This document shows positions 15,267-23,517 of a stretch of 34,925 nt of DNA, piece by piece; within the stretch, counting starts at the first letter, position 1, and every line of letters starts with the position of its first letter. The position numbers and the translations under genes are program-made. The DNA comes from Janthinobacterium sp. UMAB-56 (lineage in GTDB: Bacteria; Pseudomonadota; Gammaproteobacteria; Burkholderiales; Burkholderiaceae_D): the NCBI RefSeq assembly GCF_900095265.1, contig NZ_LT607659.1, forward strand, positions 12,380-47,304. The letters are read 5' to 3'. The notes under the pieces were generated by a model. That model was not told the origin of the DNA and made no database searches. It saw nothing but the letters and a program-made list of their open reading frames with translations.

Positions 15267-16022
15267 CTATGCCCCCATAAACAACGGCTGCTGGATAGGA
15301 GACGCCTTGCGATCCCAAAATGTCAGCGCCGAATGCGACTCGATCCGCTCGCGCATGATCGCTGCCCTCGCCTCCTTCGTTGGCGGCGTGTAGGTGCCGC
15401 GCCAGGCTGAATCGATACCCACGTTTTGCCCGATGTTCGTGCTGTCGGCACTGGCGAACGGAAAGCGGGAGAAGATTGCCGGGTCGAGCATGCGCAGGCC
15501 ATGCAACTTGCTGGCTGGGCGGCCAGCCTTGTCGCAGATGACGTCCATCGCCTGCGCCATGCGCGTCCACCAGGCCGGTGTGCCTATCTGCGCAAATTCG
15601 CCCGAGCTGCCCAGGCAGATACGCGGCCATTCGCTGACGAGACGGTCCAGGCGGTCCAGCGATTCGTGCAAATGCCACACTGGCGCGCCGACGTGCGGCG
15701 CCGAGGTGCGCCACGGCCATTCGGCCAGCAGCGCGTCGTTGTCGGCCTCGCTGCCATCGATGACATCAGGGATTACAGCGAAATCGAAGTTCGGGTAACG
15801 GTGCAGCTCGCCCACCCATTCGTAGAACTGCGACCAGGCTGTGATCGGCTGGCCGCTGCGCCAGGCTGAAAACGCCCCATTGTCGACGGCGAACGACTGC
15901 GCCACCTCCAGGGCAATGGTCAACTGGTCCGGGTGGCGGAACGATACGAATGCATGCCCGCCGCTGACGGCGCGCACGGCGGCCGTGGCTGGCGTGATTG
16001 GCAATCCGTGATAGTGGATCAT
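15267..16022 (-). CDS. DpdA-like TIM-barrel protein (candidate tRNA-guanine transglycosylase relative)
   Basis: A 251-aa protein with a series of motifs: HAFVSFRHPDQL, FAVDNGAFSAWRSG, FDFAVIPDVIDGSEADN, VWHLHESLDRL, ICLGSSGEFAQIG, LHGLRML and ASADSTN. The strand-helix rhythm and the conserved Asp residues (DNGAF, IPDVIDG, SADST) fit a TIM-barrel enzyme of the tRNA-guanine transglycosylase superfamily and resemble phage DpdA proteins, which put 7-deazaguanines into DNA. No preQ0 pathway genes are in the window. GGAGGTG is 5 bases before the ATG at 16022. The family call is from memory of motifs and needs a profile search. Confidence 0.55.
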   Translation of the reverse strand: MIHYHGLPITPATAAVRAVSGGHAFVSFRHPDQLTIALEVAQSFAVDNGAFSAWRSGQPITAWSQFYEWVGELHRYPNFDFAVIPDVIDGSEADNDALLAEWPWRTSAPHVGAPVWHLHESLDRLDRLVSEWPRICLGSSGEFAQIGTPAWWTRMAQAMDVICDKAGRPASKLHGLRMLDPAIFSRFPFASADSTNIGQNVGIDSAWRGTYTPPTKEARAAIMRERIESHSALTFWDRKASPIQQPLFMGA

Positions 16023-16426
16023 GGGCGCACCTCCTGCGCGCGCGCCGCGCCGAACAGCGCAGCCACCAGCGGATCGCCCACGGCGCCCGCCTTGCGGATC
16101 CAGTACTTGCTGCGCCAGCGCGCCTTCATCGAATCCCAGCGGCCATCCTGCTTGGCCTTGGCCTCGAAGCGCAGGCGAACCTGGCGCTTCGTCATGTGCT
16201 TCAGCTTGCACTTGGCGTCCGGCAAGTCGCCGACCGCATAAACGGCCATGGCGGCGCCAGCGCGCGGGTGCGGCTTCCAGCCCGAAATGTAAATCTTGCG
16301 GTCAGCGTGCAGCAGACGGATCCACCGCAGCACGGCCGCCTGGCTGACGCCCGACTTGATGACGATATCGGCCTTGGTGCCGGGCATGGCGCCCAGCACG
16401 AATTCACTGAAATTTGCGCGACTCAT
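16019..16426 (-). CDS. Phage HTH protein, 135 aa
   Basis: Starts MSRANFSEFVLGAMPG; residues about 20-45 form a winged-helix-like HTH (IVIKSGVSQAAVLRWIRLL) followed by a wing (KIYISGWKPHP), and the basic C-terminal half ends with KAGAVGDPLVAALFG. Such proteins occur in early operons of many phages as presumed DNA-binding regulators. The ATG at 16426 overlaps the methyltransferase stop codon, and its own stop overlaps the next start. The upstream extension is a shadow of the methyltransferase gene. Confidence 0.7.
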   Translation of the reverse strand: MSRANFSEFVLGAMPGTKADIVIKSGVSQAAVLRWIRLLHADRKIYISGWKPHPRAGAAMAVYAVGDLPDAKCKLKHMTKRQVRLRFEAKAKQDGRWDSMKARWRSKYWIRKAGAVGDPLVAALFGAARAQEVRP

Positions 16427-17313
16427 GATTCTTGATCCGCAAACAGGTCGCCGGCCTTGGCCTGCTGCGCTTCGTGGCAGTTGCGCACGGCCAGGTCGAA
16501 ATACGAGCGCTTGAGTTCGGATCCGCAGGCGCGCCGGCCCATTTGCAGCGCCACATACGCCTCGCTGCCAATGCCGAGAAACGGCGTGAATACGAGGTCG
16601 CCGGGATTCGTCCACAGGTCAATGGCGCGCTCGATCACGTCCAGCTGCAGCGGGCTGATGTGTCGTTCGTCGTCGCTCTCGCGGGCGCTCATGTATTGCA
16701 GTGTGCGAGTCTGGCGGACGTCCATCCAGACCGGGCTGGCGTAGTTCTGCCACAAGTCGACCGAGTGGCTTTCCGGCGTTTTGGTCACCGGGTCGGGGTT
16801 TTCGCCCGGCTTGCGCAGCACCACAAGGTAGTCGGCGATGCCTTGGCGCGACATGGCGCTATCCTTACGCAGTTGCTTGTAGAGTAGGCCCAGCGCCTTG
16901 GTGCGCTGCATCGCCACCACCGGGTCTTTCCAGATGCAGACCTCGCTGTGATAGATAAATCCAGCCGCTTGGTGCGAGCGGATGATTTCGCCGCGGAAGT
17001 CCTTGATGCCGATATAGCCGTCGCGCGTCTTCGATGTTGGAAGGTTCATGCAATGAACGGCGACCAGGCGGCCCGGCTTCATCGCGCGGAACATTTCGGC
17101 GATCAGGTAACGGTAGTGCTGCCAAAAATCGGCGCTTGATGCGCTATTGCCCATGTCGCGCTCGCTATTGCTAAACACATACAGGCTTTCAAACGGCGGG
17201 CTGTAGACGCTGAAATCGATCGAATTGTCCGGCAGAGTCTTGGCGACGTCTACGCAGTCGGCATTGAACAGGGCGAATTTCTCGTCGATGGCTTGATTGA
17301 TAACGTTGGTCAT
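16423..17313 (-). CDS. Site-specific DNA methyltransferase (amino-group, SPPF type)
   Basis: A 296-aa protein with catalytic motif SPPF (residues 38-41) before the AdoMet-binding motif FLGIGSE (about 245-251) and GSELKRSYFDLA, the order of beta-class N4-cytosine or N6-adenine methyltransferases. SPPF-type motifs occur in both, so the target base is open. The start is the ATG at 17313, two bases after the helicase stop codon; an upstream TTG is unlikely. No cognate restriction enzyme is adjacent, so it probably protects phage DNA from host restriction. Confidence 0.88.
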   Translation of the reverse strand: MTNVINQAIDEKFALFNADCVDVAKTLPDNSIDFSVYSPPFESLYVFSNSERDMGNSASSADFWQHYRYLIAEMFRAMKPGRLVAVHCMNLPTSKTRDGYIGIKDFRGEIIRSHQAAGFIYHSEVCIWKDPVVAMQRTKALGLLYKQLRKDSAMSRQGIADYLVVLRKPGENPDPVTKTPESHSVDLWQNYASPVWMDVRQTRTLQYMSARESDDERHISPLQLDVIERAIDLWTNPGDLVFTPFLGIGSEAYVALQMGRRACGSELKRSYFDLAVRNCHEAQQAKAGDLFADQES

Positions 17314-17315
17314 GG

Positions 17316-18737
17316 TCAATTCTCGATGTTGGCAATGATCCAGGCCGGGACGGTCATTGGCATGGTCGGGTTATAGGTTTCGGTGTTGCTGGTCGCGCCG
17401 ACGATCTGGCGCCGGGTGATGCTGCGCATGTGCGCCACCATCTCGCCGGCCATCTCATTCGCCTGCGCCTGCTTGCGCTCGATGTTCGCCTTGACGGCAC
17501 CCTCGGTTTCGGCGGTGATAATATGCACGTCAACGGCACGGCGCTGGCCGAACCGATGGCAGCGGCGCACGGCCTGGTAATATTTTTCGAATGAATCGTC
17601 CATGCCAGCGAAGACCATCACATTGCAATGCTGCCAATTCATTCCGAACCCGCAGATCGATGCTTTGCTGACCAGCACGCGCGCCGCGCCATGGGTAAAT
17701 GCCATGACGTTTTTTGTCTTCTGGTCGATGGTCATGGAGCCGGTTACCTCGACGGCGCCAGGGATGGCAGCGGTCAGGGCCGTGCTTTCCTCGTTCATGT
17801 GACACCAAACGATCACCGGCTGATCGGTGCTGTTGGCGATGCTGGCCGCCAGCGCAACGCGATCAGCCATGCTGTTTTTCTTGGCCTGGCGCCGCTCGGA
17901 CAGTGACTGCGCGGTGACCGCGAACAGTTGGCCTTCCAACAGGTCGCCGCCCGATACCGTGTGTTCGATCATGTTCAGCGGCGGCAACTCGTACCGTGCG
18001 CCATCGAAGCCGATATCGGCCGGGTTGCGGATACAGATGGACCAGGTGGCCATCCATTCCCAAAACCGCGTGCGGCCGTGCCCCTTGAGTCGCCATTTCG
18101 AGGTATCGCCGCCGTCGTGTGTGAAAAAGGTGGCGAGCATTTCCGATGCGGACATGACGCCCAGGAAATCCGCCTGGTTGCCGAGTTCCATGTAATCGTT
18201 CGGCGATGGTGTGGCGGTGCACGACAACTTGTAGGGCGTGGACTTAAATGCTGTCACGATGGCTTCGCGGGTCTTGCTGGTGTGTGATTTGAGGATGCTC
18301 GATTCGTCCAGTACCACGCCGGCGAATGATTCCAGGTCGAAGTGATCCAGCATTTCGTAGTTGGTGATAGTAATGCCTGGTTCGACGTCGGCATCGGCGC
18401 GGCAATATTTAACAACGATGCCGAATTTAGCCGCCTCATCGACCGTCTGCTGCGCCACACACAGCGGCGCCGCGATGATGACGTTGCCGCCAGTATGGTC
18501 GGCCACCGCTTGCGCCCATGCTGTTTGCATGGCGGTCTTGCCGAGGCCGGTATCGGCGAACAGCGCCGCGCGGCCACGCTTCAATGCCCACTTGACGCAC
18601 GCGGCTTGGAAGTCGAACAGGGGGCCAGTAGGCACGTCCAGATCGAAGCCGGCCGGCACGTCGACGCGCAACTTGTTTTTAATGAAGTGCTCGTATTCAC
18701 CCAGCGCGGTAAATTCCGCTTCGTTAAATGCACTCAT
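17316..18737 (-). CDS. SNF2-type DEAD/DEAH helicase-like ATPase
   Basis: A 473-aa superfamily 2 protein: Walker A ADTGLGKT (61-68), DEAH-box position LDES (143-146), motif III TATPS (174-178), and a C-terminal motif VI in QAVRRCHRFGQRR. The spacing and the final block fit SNF2/Rad54-like translocases. It is coupled to the methyltransferase downstream (2-base gap) and to the Ref-like gene upstream (4-base overlap), suggesting a joint role in DNA modification, recombination or anti-defence. GGAG lies 5 bases before the ATG. Confidence 0.85.
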   Translation of the reverse strand: MSAFNEAEFTALGEYEHFIKNKLRVDVPAGFDLDVPTGPLFDFQAACVKWALKRGRAALFADTGLGKTAMQTAWAQAVADHTGGNVIIAAPLCVAQQTVDEAAKFGIVVKYCRADADVEPGITITNYEMLDHFDLESFAGVVLDESSILKSHTSKTREAIVTAFKSTPYKLSCTATPSPNDYMELGNQADFLGVMSASEMLATFFTHDGGDTSKWRLKGHGRTRFWEWMATWSICIRNPADIGFDGARYELPPLNMIEHTVSGGDLLEGQLFAVTAQSLSERRQAKKNSMADRVALAASIANSTDQPVIVWCHMNEESTALTAAIPGAVEVTGSMTIDQKTKNVMAFTHGAARVLVSKASICGFGMNWQHCNVMVFAGMDDSFEKYYQAVRRCHRFGQRRAVDVHIITAETEGAVKANIERKQAQANEMAGEMVAHMRSITRRQIVGATSNTETYNPTMPMTVPAWIIANIEN

Positions 18738-19219
18738 GATTGCTCCATAATATTTTTTGTTGTGGTCGGCGGCGCAGGGGCCGACCGTTGTTCGTTCAAG
18801 GCTTGCGCGCACTCAGCCATCAGCTCGACCTGCGTGCCATAGCGCGCCTCGAAGCGGGTTTTCCATGGATGAACCGCGACCATCGTTTTGTCTTCGCCAG
18901 TGCCGTCCTGGTGGTGACCGGAGCAAAGTGGCAGCACGAGTTGGTGGCAGCCAGGCTTTGTGCGGCCGTCGACGTGATGGATGCTGACGTGTGTATTGAA
19001 CTTGCCGTCTTTCTTGCAGGCGACACAGCCAAGCGCGGCCAGGCGGGTCCACAGCAGTTTCTCGGCGGTCGTAACGGCGCGCTCCTTCGACTTCAAACTG
19101 GCCTTGCGCTTCGATGCCGTGCGCTGGTGCGACTGCACGGAGAGCATGCCGGTGCTGGGCATGGGCGAGGTGCGGGACTTGAAGCCCTTGCCTGGCTTCA
19201 TGGGCTGGCTGCGATTCAT
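18734..19219 (-). CDS. Ref-like RecA-dependent nuclease
   Basis: A 161-aa protein with a basic, disordered N-terminus (residues 1-50) and an HNH-like zinc domain: CVACKK (C65/C68), SIHHVDGR (H81/H82), CHQLVLPLCSGHHQ (C91, C99, H102/H103) and VAVHPWKTRFEARYGTQVEL. This series matches phage P1 Ref, which cuts DNA at RecA filaments, including the disordered basic N-terminus. The start at 19219 overlaps the upstream stop. In this operon it may help recombination-dependent replication or host DNA breakdown. Confidence 0.82.
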   Translation of the reverse strand: MNRSQPMKPGKGFKSRTSPMPSTGMLSVQSHQRTASKRKASLKSKERAVTTAEKLLWTRLAALGCVACKKDGKFNTHVSIHHVDGRTKPGCHQLVLPLCSGHHQDGTGEDKTMVAVHPWKTRFEARYGTQVELMAECAQALNEQRSAPAPPTTTKNIMEQS

Positions 19220-19416
19220 GCGATTACCGCACGATCGGCCGCGCAGCCTGCACAAATCCAGTCGCGCCGGCGCGAGCCTGGGCGCGGCAACAACCGGCCG
19301 CCAATCTGGCTGCGCGGCATTTTGCAGTGCGTGCAGTTCCGACGGTTTCCGGTGGGCGCTTGTGATTTTTGAATGGCGCGATGCTGCCGCTCAGTTCGGG
19401 CGAGGTCGTAGATCAT
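19216..19416 (-). CDS. Small zinc-finger protein, 66 aa
   Basis: Two cysteine pairs, CTHC (residues about 28-31) and CAGC (about 55-58), are separated by a basic Arg-rich stretch, giving a C4 zinc-finger-like layout. GGAGG is placed well before the ATG at 19416, and both ends overlap neighbours by 4 bases, so it is translated as part of the operon. Function unknown; nucleic-acid binding is likely from the basic finger. Confidence 0.65.
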   Translation of the reverse strand: MIYDLARTERQHRAIQKSQAPTGNRRNCTHCKMPRSQIGGRLLPRPGSRRRDWICAGCAADRAVIA

Positions 19417-21125
19417 TCTGCCTCCATTCTCATCTCATGCTCATGTGTGAAGTTGATGCGCATGGCTGCATCAATCCGGCGGCCGATCCATGCGACGACC
19501 GGCACCGCAAACGAATTTCCGTGCGATTTGTACCGTGGTCCGTCAGCAGCCAGCAGCCACCAGTTGCCGTCGATCTGCGCCCACATGCTCTCCGGACGCA
19601 GTTTCGTCACGCGCTTGCGGGCGTATTTTTTGATGGGGATGGCGGTGTAGCCGTCAGGGAATCCCTGCAGGCGCTCCGTTTCCGTGGGCGTGAGGCGGCG
19701 CACCGCCATGCCGGGAGTCATGATGTTGCGGTCGTTGGTCTTGCCGCCGCCGTTGCCGGTCATCAGCGCGTATGCAACCTCAGTGATAGCCTCCAGACTG
19801 CGACCTCCTTCGCGACCACGCTCCTGGAATGGCATTGCCACAATCGGCTGCCCGCGACCAGTTCCATCCTCGCTGGCGTCGAAGCCCTCGGCCTTGAGAC
19901 AATGGGTGACGTCTCCAGTGATACAAACCGCCAACTGCCCGCCCGCATTCACATGGCTTGCGGCATGGCCCATGGCGCGCATGGTCGGCGCCAGTTCAAT
20001 GGTTGCGTCGGCGCCGTGGTCTTTGCATGAGAACGCGATGGCCTGCACTTCGGCGCGCGCCTCAAGTGTGTAGGCGATGTGCGCCTGCACACCGACGCCA
20101 TCGGGGCCGCTGTTCGGGTTCGCCCGGAGCGCGCCGGCTTGGATGGCATAGGTGATGGCCTGCGCCTGCGGGCTGGACGATCCGAGCGAACCGAATACTT
20201 CGGTGCTACTGATGCAATCCTGGCGGCTATCGAAGGCGATTGCCGTCAGATCGCCGGCGACAATCGGCGCCTCATGGTTGCAGGTCAGCGTCGCGCTGCG
20301 GTCAATTCCTAGTTCCGCCCCCCCTGTCCGTGAGCCAGGCAATACAGTGGGCTGGAGCAGTCCGGGAGTGCTGCCGCAGTCAGGCTGTCCGCCACGGCGG
20401 CCAAGGCTCGATGTAATAGTTCCGGCAACGTCTTGCCCCGTTTCTCGGCGCGGCGCAAAATCCCCGCGCATGCTTTGGCGCTCAAGAAGTATTGGGGTGC
20501 GACTGGACCAGTTTCCAGTATCGAGGACAGCGAACACGCGGCGGCGCCGCTGCGCCACTCCGAACCATTGCGCGTCCAGACATGCCCATTCGAGCAATCC
20601 ATTGTCGCCCAGCGCGCAGCCTTCCGTGCCCCAGCCGTTGACGGGCACTGCAACGTCGTCGAGTCCTGCCAGGAGTTCAACCACGCTTGCAAAGTCTCGG
20701 CCCTGGCTGCTGCTGTAGGCGCCAGGGACGTTTTCCCACAATGCGAATCGGCAGCCGCCGTGCTTACGGGCCCACTGGAAAATATTGAAGGCGGCGAAGA
20801 ATAGGCCGGATCGAGTAATAGTTCCATCTGCATTGAGCATTCCTTTGCGTTTGCCGGCCACGGACATGTCCTGGCACGGCGAACCGAAAACCATCACATC
20901 GATGCGGCCGAGTGCGGCGATATCCGCTTCGGTAATTTTGGTGATGTCGCCCAGGTTTGGGACGTTCGGATAGTGGTGCGCCAACACGCGCAGGGGGAAG
21001 TTTTCGATTTCGGCCACGCCTACGCATACCCAGCCGAGCGGCGCCCACGCCACAGTTGCCGCCTCGATGCCGCTAAACAGCGACAGATAGCGGATTGGAG
21101 TTGCCGGGAGCTCATCGCGCTTCAT
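19413..21125 (-). CDS. DNA cytosine-5 methyltransferase (Dcm type), 570 aa
   Basis: Carries motif I SLFSGIEAAT, motif IV GSPCQDMS with catalytic C84, motif VI ENV (131-133), motif VIII QRRRRVFAV, motif IX RRLTPTETERLQGFPD and motif X SHGNSFAVPVV, so all key elements of a C5 methylase are present. At 570 aa it is longer than simple enzymes because of a target-recognition region of about 250 residues between VIII and IX, which suggests a complex or broad specificity, as in multispecific phage methylases. It would protect phage DNA against host restriction. Confidence 0.93.
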   Translation of the reverse strand: MKRDELPATPIRYLSLFSGIEAATVAWAPLGWVCVGVAEIENFPLRVLAHHYPNVPNLGDITKITEADIAALGRIDVMVFGSPCQDMSVAGKRKGMLNADGTITRSGLFFAAFNIFQWARKHGGCRFALWENVPGAYSSSQGRDFASVVELLAGLDDVAVPVNGWGTEGCALGDNGLLEWACLDAQWFGVAQRRRRVFAVLDTGNWSSRTPILLERQSMRGDFAPRRETGQDVAGTITSSLGRRGGQPDCGSTPGLLQPTVLPGSRTGGAELGIDRSATLTCNHEAPIVAGDLTAIAFDSRQDCISSTEVFGSLGSSSPQAQAITYAIQAGALRANPNSGPDGVGVQAHIAYTLEARAEVQAIAFSCKDHGADATIELAPTMRAMGHAASHVNAGGQLAVCITGDVTHCLKAEGFDASEDGTGRGQPIVAMPFQERGREGGRSLEAITEVAYALMTGNGGGKTNDRNIMTPGMAVRRLTPTETERLQGFPDGYTAIPIKKYARKRVTKLRPESMWAQIDGNWWLLAADGPRYKSHGNSFAVPVVAWIGRRIDAAMRINFTHEHEMRMEAE

Positions 21126-21526
21126 GGGCGCGCCTCCGCAGCCGGCCGGCGAACGACCACGACAGGCATTGCGCCCACCGTGCCGCGGAAGTGCGGCGTG
21201 GCCACTTGGCCAGGCTGTTCTGGTCCCGCGCCCATCAGCGCCGCGCGCGAGGCGTCTTTCAGCACGTAGCGAATGCCTATCAGGCGTACATTGCCCTGGA
21301 TGAAGCGCGAGAAGATCATGCGCAGGCGGTGTTCCATGCCCGACTCTTCGATATCGAAGCCCGCGCGCTCGCAGATTTGGTAGAAGGTGCCGGGCCCGGC
21401 CAGCATCGCCTGCAGCAGCGCGTAAGAGCGGGAGCCTTGTTTCGGGAGCGTTATGCCGGAGCGGCGGCGTTTCGTCTTATTTACGCCGAAAGTCGGGCGC
21501 GCTCGATTGTCAACTTGGCTATTCAC
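21122..21526 (-). CDS. Hypothetical phage protein with HTH-like region, 134 aa
   Basis: A basic N-terminus (TKRRRSGITLPKQGSRSYALLQAML) is followed by a short winged-helix-like stretch (GTFYQICERAGFDIEESGMEHRL, about residues 47-69) and a C-terminal tail. It starts with GTG at 21526, with GAGGTG five bases upstream, and overlaps the upstream stop codon (GTGA). Its stop overlaps the methyltransferase start. DNA binding is likely but unproven. Confidence 0.65.
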   Translation of the reverse strand: MNSQVDNRARPTFGVNKTKRRRSGITLPKQGSRSYALLQAMLAGPGTFYQICERAGFDIEESGMEHRLRMIFSRFIQGNVRLIGIRYVLKDASRAALMGAGPEQPGQVATPHFRGTVGAMPVVVVRRPAAEARP

Positions 21527-22272
21527 AAGGACACCTCACCTAGCACCGAGTCGCGCCATTTCACTTGCTGGATGGGGGTGCCGCTGGCATGCGCCTTGCC
21601 GGTATCCATCACGTAGGCATGCTCCCTGCCCTTCTCGGTTGGCACCCAGTGCCCGGCGATGTTCTCTTGCAAACCGGCCTGCACAAGCAACTGGTTGAAG
21701 GCCTTGGCGCTCTTGACGAAGCGGCTGCCCAGCTCCGTCGGTGTGTAGTAAATCTCCTGGCTGGGCGTGGCCAGGTGCGTGCGATCCATCAGTTGCAGCA
21801 TGTTGACGCCGGTCAGCGCGGCCGTGCCCTGGTTCGCGCTGATAGCCGCAGCGTTCTTGTCGAGGCCGATCAGGCGCGCGATGCCGAAAATGGCGCGGAA
21901 TTCCTTGGCGGGCGAGATTGCGCTGCGCGTCGGCGCGGCGGCCGGCGCCTGGCCGGTGGCCACGGCATCAAAGGTGCGGATGACTTCCAGGTGAAACTTG
22001 GCGCTGATCCACATGGCGTAAGCGTAGACCAGCTCCTTGCACGCATAGGTGCCACCGTTACGCCCCGGCTTTTTAACTACCGGAATTCCGGTATTTTCCA
22101 ATTCGGCAATCAGCTCGGCGGCCTGGCGGTTTTCCAGCCAGTAACCAGGCACGTGACGGTCCTCGCCACCCGATGCTTTGTGCAGATCATTCAGGCAAAA
22201 GCGGCCATCTGAATCGGTGGTGATCACCGTTTCTGCGATGTTGATGCTTTTGTGTTGTACAATTTCGCCCAT
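21523..22272 (-). CDS. KilA-N domain phage regulator, 249 aa
   Basis: The N-terminal KilA-N domain shows GRFCLNDLHKASGG near residue 22, HVPGYWLENRQAAEL, TYACKELVYAYAMWISAKFHLEVI and TFDAVA at about residues 100-106. The C-terminal half has SAISPAKEFRAIFGIARL, YYTPTELG and GHWVPTEKG, a region typical of phage antirepressors. It is likely an early DNA-binding regulator or antirepressor. The ATG at 22272 has GGAAAG at good spacing; an upstream TTG is rejected. Confidence 0.82.
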   Translation of the reverse strand: MGEIVQHKSINIAETVITTDSDGRFCLNDLHKASGGEDRHVPGYWLENRQAAELIAELENTGIPVVKKPGRNGGTYACKELVYAYAMWISAKFHLEVIRTFDAVATGQAPAAAPTRSAISPAKEFRAIFGIARLIGLDKNAAAISANQGTAALTGVNMLQLMDRTHLATPSQEIYYTPTELGSRFVKSAKAFNQLLVQAGLQENIAGHWVPTEKGREHAYVMDTGKAHASGTPIQQVKWRDSVLGEVSL

Positions 22273-22304
22273 AAATTCTTTCCGGTATTTATTGCGTTTC
22301 AAGG

Positions 22305-22330
22305 AAGCCCACCTGCAAGTGGGCTTTTTT
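22305..22330 (+). terminator. Intrinsic terminator oriented rightward
   Basis: The plus strand has AAGCCCAC-CTGCAA-GTGGGCTT, an 8-bp perfect stem, running into TTTTTT. On the minus strand no T-tract follows, so it should stop rightward, not leftward, transcripts. All flanking genes are leftward, so it may block antisense RNA from reading into the early operon. Confidence 0.65.
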
Positions 22331-22497
22331 CATTTCCGGCCCAGCAGCTCGGCCAGCATTGCGCTGTAGTGCGCCCGCGCGCGGACGTGGCCAGGGTCCG
22401 GGTCGTGTGTCCGCACGTAATGCGGATTGGGCTCCACCTGGTCGTGCTGCTGCGCGCCCTGCTCGGCCTTCGCCGGCGTGCCTCCTTCCGGCTTCAT
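22330..22497 (-). CDS. Small hypothetical protein, 55-60 aa
   Basis: A Pro/His/Gln-rich small protein (MKPEGGTPAKAEQGAQQH...) ending in a helix with HYSAMLAELLGRK. The ATG at 22497 has GGA six bases upstream. A TTG at 22512 that overlaps the upstream stop (TTGA) would add five residues and has GAGGTG before it. It has no recognisable domain. It fills the gap between two well-supported genes. Confidence 0.5.
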   Translation of the reverse strand: MKPEGGTPAKAEQGAQQHDQVEPNPHYVRTHDPDPGHVRARAHYSAMLAELLGRK

Positions 22498-22508
22498 GGT
22501 CGTCCAGG

Positions 22509-22784
22509 TCAAACCGCCACCTCTGGCGCGGCCGGTGTGGCGATGGCTTTCAATTCGCGGATCGCGATGTCGGTCGCTTCGTGCGCGCGGATCAGGATCG
22601 TGGCGCCGATGGGCAAGCGGCCATGGCGAATCTTGCTGATGACTGGCGGCGCGACTTCCAGCGTGAGCGCCAGGGCGGCGTCGTTTTTCAGGCCCAGCTT
22701 CTCCATGAGGGTGTCGAGCAGCTTGTTGTTGCCGGCCATGTTGTTGAGCGCCTGGCTCGGCGAATGGATGGGTTTTTGCGTCAT
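22509..22784 (-). CDS. Cro/C1-type HTH regulator, 91 aa
   Basis: A small HTH protein: NNKLLDTLMEKLGLKNDAALALTLEV and PPVISKIRHGRLPIGATIL, the scaffold of Cro/C1-family repressors at about residues 20-58. The ATG at 22784 has AGGAG at 6 bases and is preferred over an upstream start at 22820. In the early leftward operon it might play the part of a CII-like or second Cro regulator. It is distinct from the Cro-like gene at 24832-25203. Confidence 0.72.
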   Translation of the reverse strand: MTQKPIHSPSQALNNMAGNNKLLDTLMEKLGLKNDAALALTLEVAPPVISKIRHGRLPIGATILIRAHEATDIAIRELKAIATPAAPEVAV

Positions 22785-22862
22785 GTCATGCTCCTGTTTG
22801 ATGGTGGATAAATCGGCCACTAGGTGGCCGTGTGATGCTGTAGCTGTCGGGCGCCGAACCCG

Positions 22863-23057
22863 TTACGGCGGCCTGTGTCGATCTACCGCGCGGTCCAGGT
22901 CTTTGCCGGCCCGGTACTCCGCGCGCTTTGCCAATTCAAGGACCGCCTGGTCATTCGATTCTTTCGCGGCACGGGACCTGGCGCGCGCCTCAACCAGCGC
23001 CCTGGCGTAATGCACGATCTGATCCGTGGCGCTGGCAGTTATTTTTCCGTCATGCAT
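22863..23057 (-). CDS. Small helical protein, 64 aa
   Basis: MHDGKITASATDQIVHYARALVEARARSR in short: an Ala/Arg/Glu-rich, mostly helical small protein with no membrane segment. A strong SD (GGGAGGGG) precedes the ATG at 23057. It is an early operon gene of unknown function. Confidence 0.65.
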   Translation of the reverse strand: MHDGKITASATDQIVHYARALVEARARSRAAKESNDQAVLELAKRAEYRAGKDLDRAVDRHRPP

Positions 23058-23108
23058 TTCCCCTCCCTCTCTACTGTTTCTGGTCGCTCACTGCGCAGGC
23101 GAAAGCCC

Positions 23109-23396
23109 TTAAAAACGCGATGGTCGGGGCGCGCCGCCACGGGATGCTCGATTCGGCAGGCTGGTCACAAAATGCCTATGTCCTGGGTATTCCCGTGGCC
23201 GCCTCGTCGCTTTACCATTCACCGGCACTGGCATTGGAGGCGCAAGCGGATTCCAGGCGTTCATCAAACGGCGCGCCTGGGTGCCGCAGCGAATACCGAT
23301 CTGGCTGCATTTCTGGCGGAATGCATCTTTCTCCGTGCTGCTGAGGATGACGGTCAAATCTGCGTCGCGCGCTGGTGGTTTTGTTGCTTGGTTCAA
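23109..23396 (-). CDS. Small protein with ribbon-helix-helix-like segment, 95 aa
   Basis: The central part DLTVILSSTEKDAFRQKCSQ looks like the strand-plus-helix start of a ribbon-helix-helix protein, followed by a Pro/Arg-rich C-terminal tail. A TTG at 23396 preceded by AGGAGC at 6 bases is the likeliest start. A GTG at 23492 would add 32 residues with no SD. Role unknown; DNA binding is possible. Confidence 0.5.
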   Translation of the reverse strand: MNQATKPPARDADLTVILSSTEKDAFRQKCSQIGIRCGTQARRLMNAWNPLAPPMPVPVNGKATRRPREYPGHRHFVTSLPNRASRGGAPRPSRF

Positions 23397-23517
23397 AGTG
23401 CTGCTCCTATGGTTCGGACTACGAGGAAAAGGTGATGCGGGTGCTGCGAAATATGGGCGGGAGATTCCAACGTGGTAACTTGTCAATTCCACTCAACAAT
23501 TTACGAAGGAAGCTCCC

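Noticed and set aside
15265..15720. N-terminal extension of the DUF1376 initiator
   Set aside because: It lies antisense-free but out of frame inside the DpdA-like gene, and the family N-terminus begins at the GTG at 15264.
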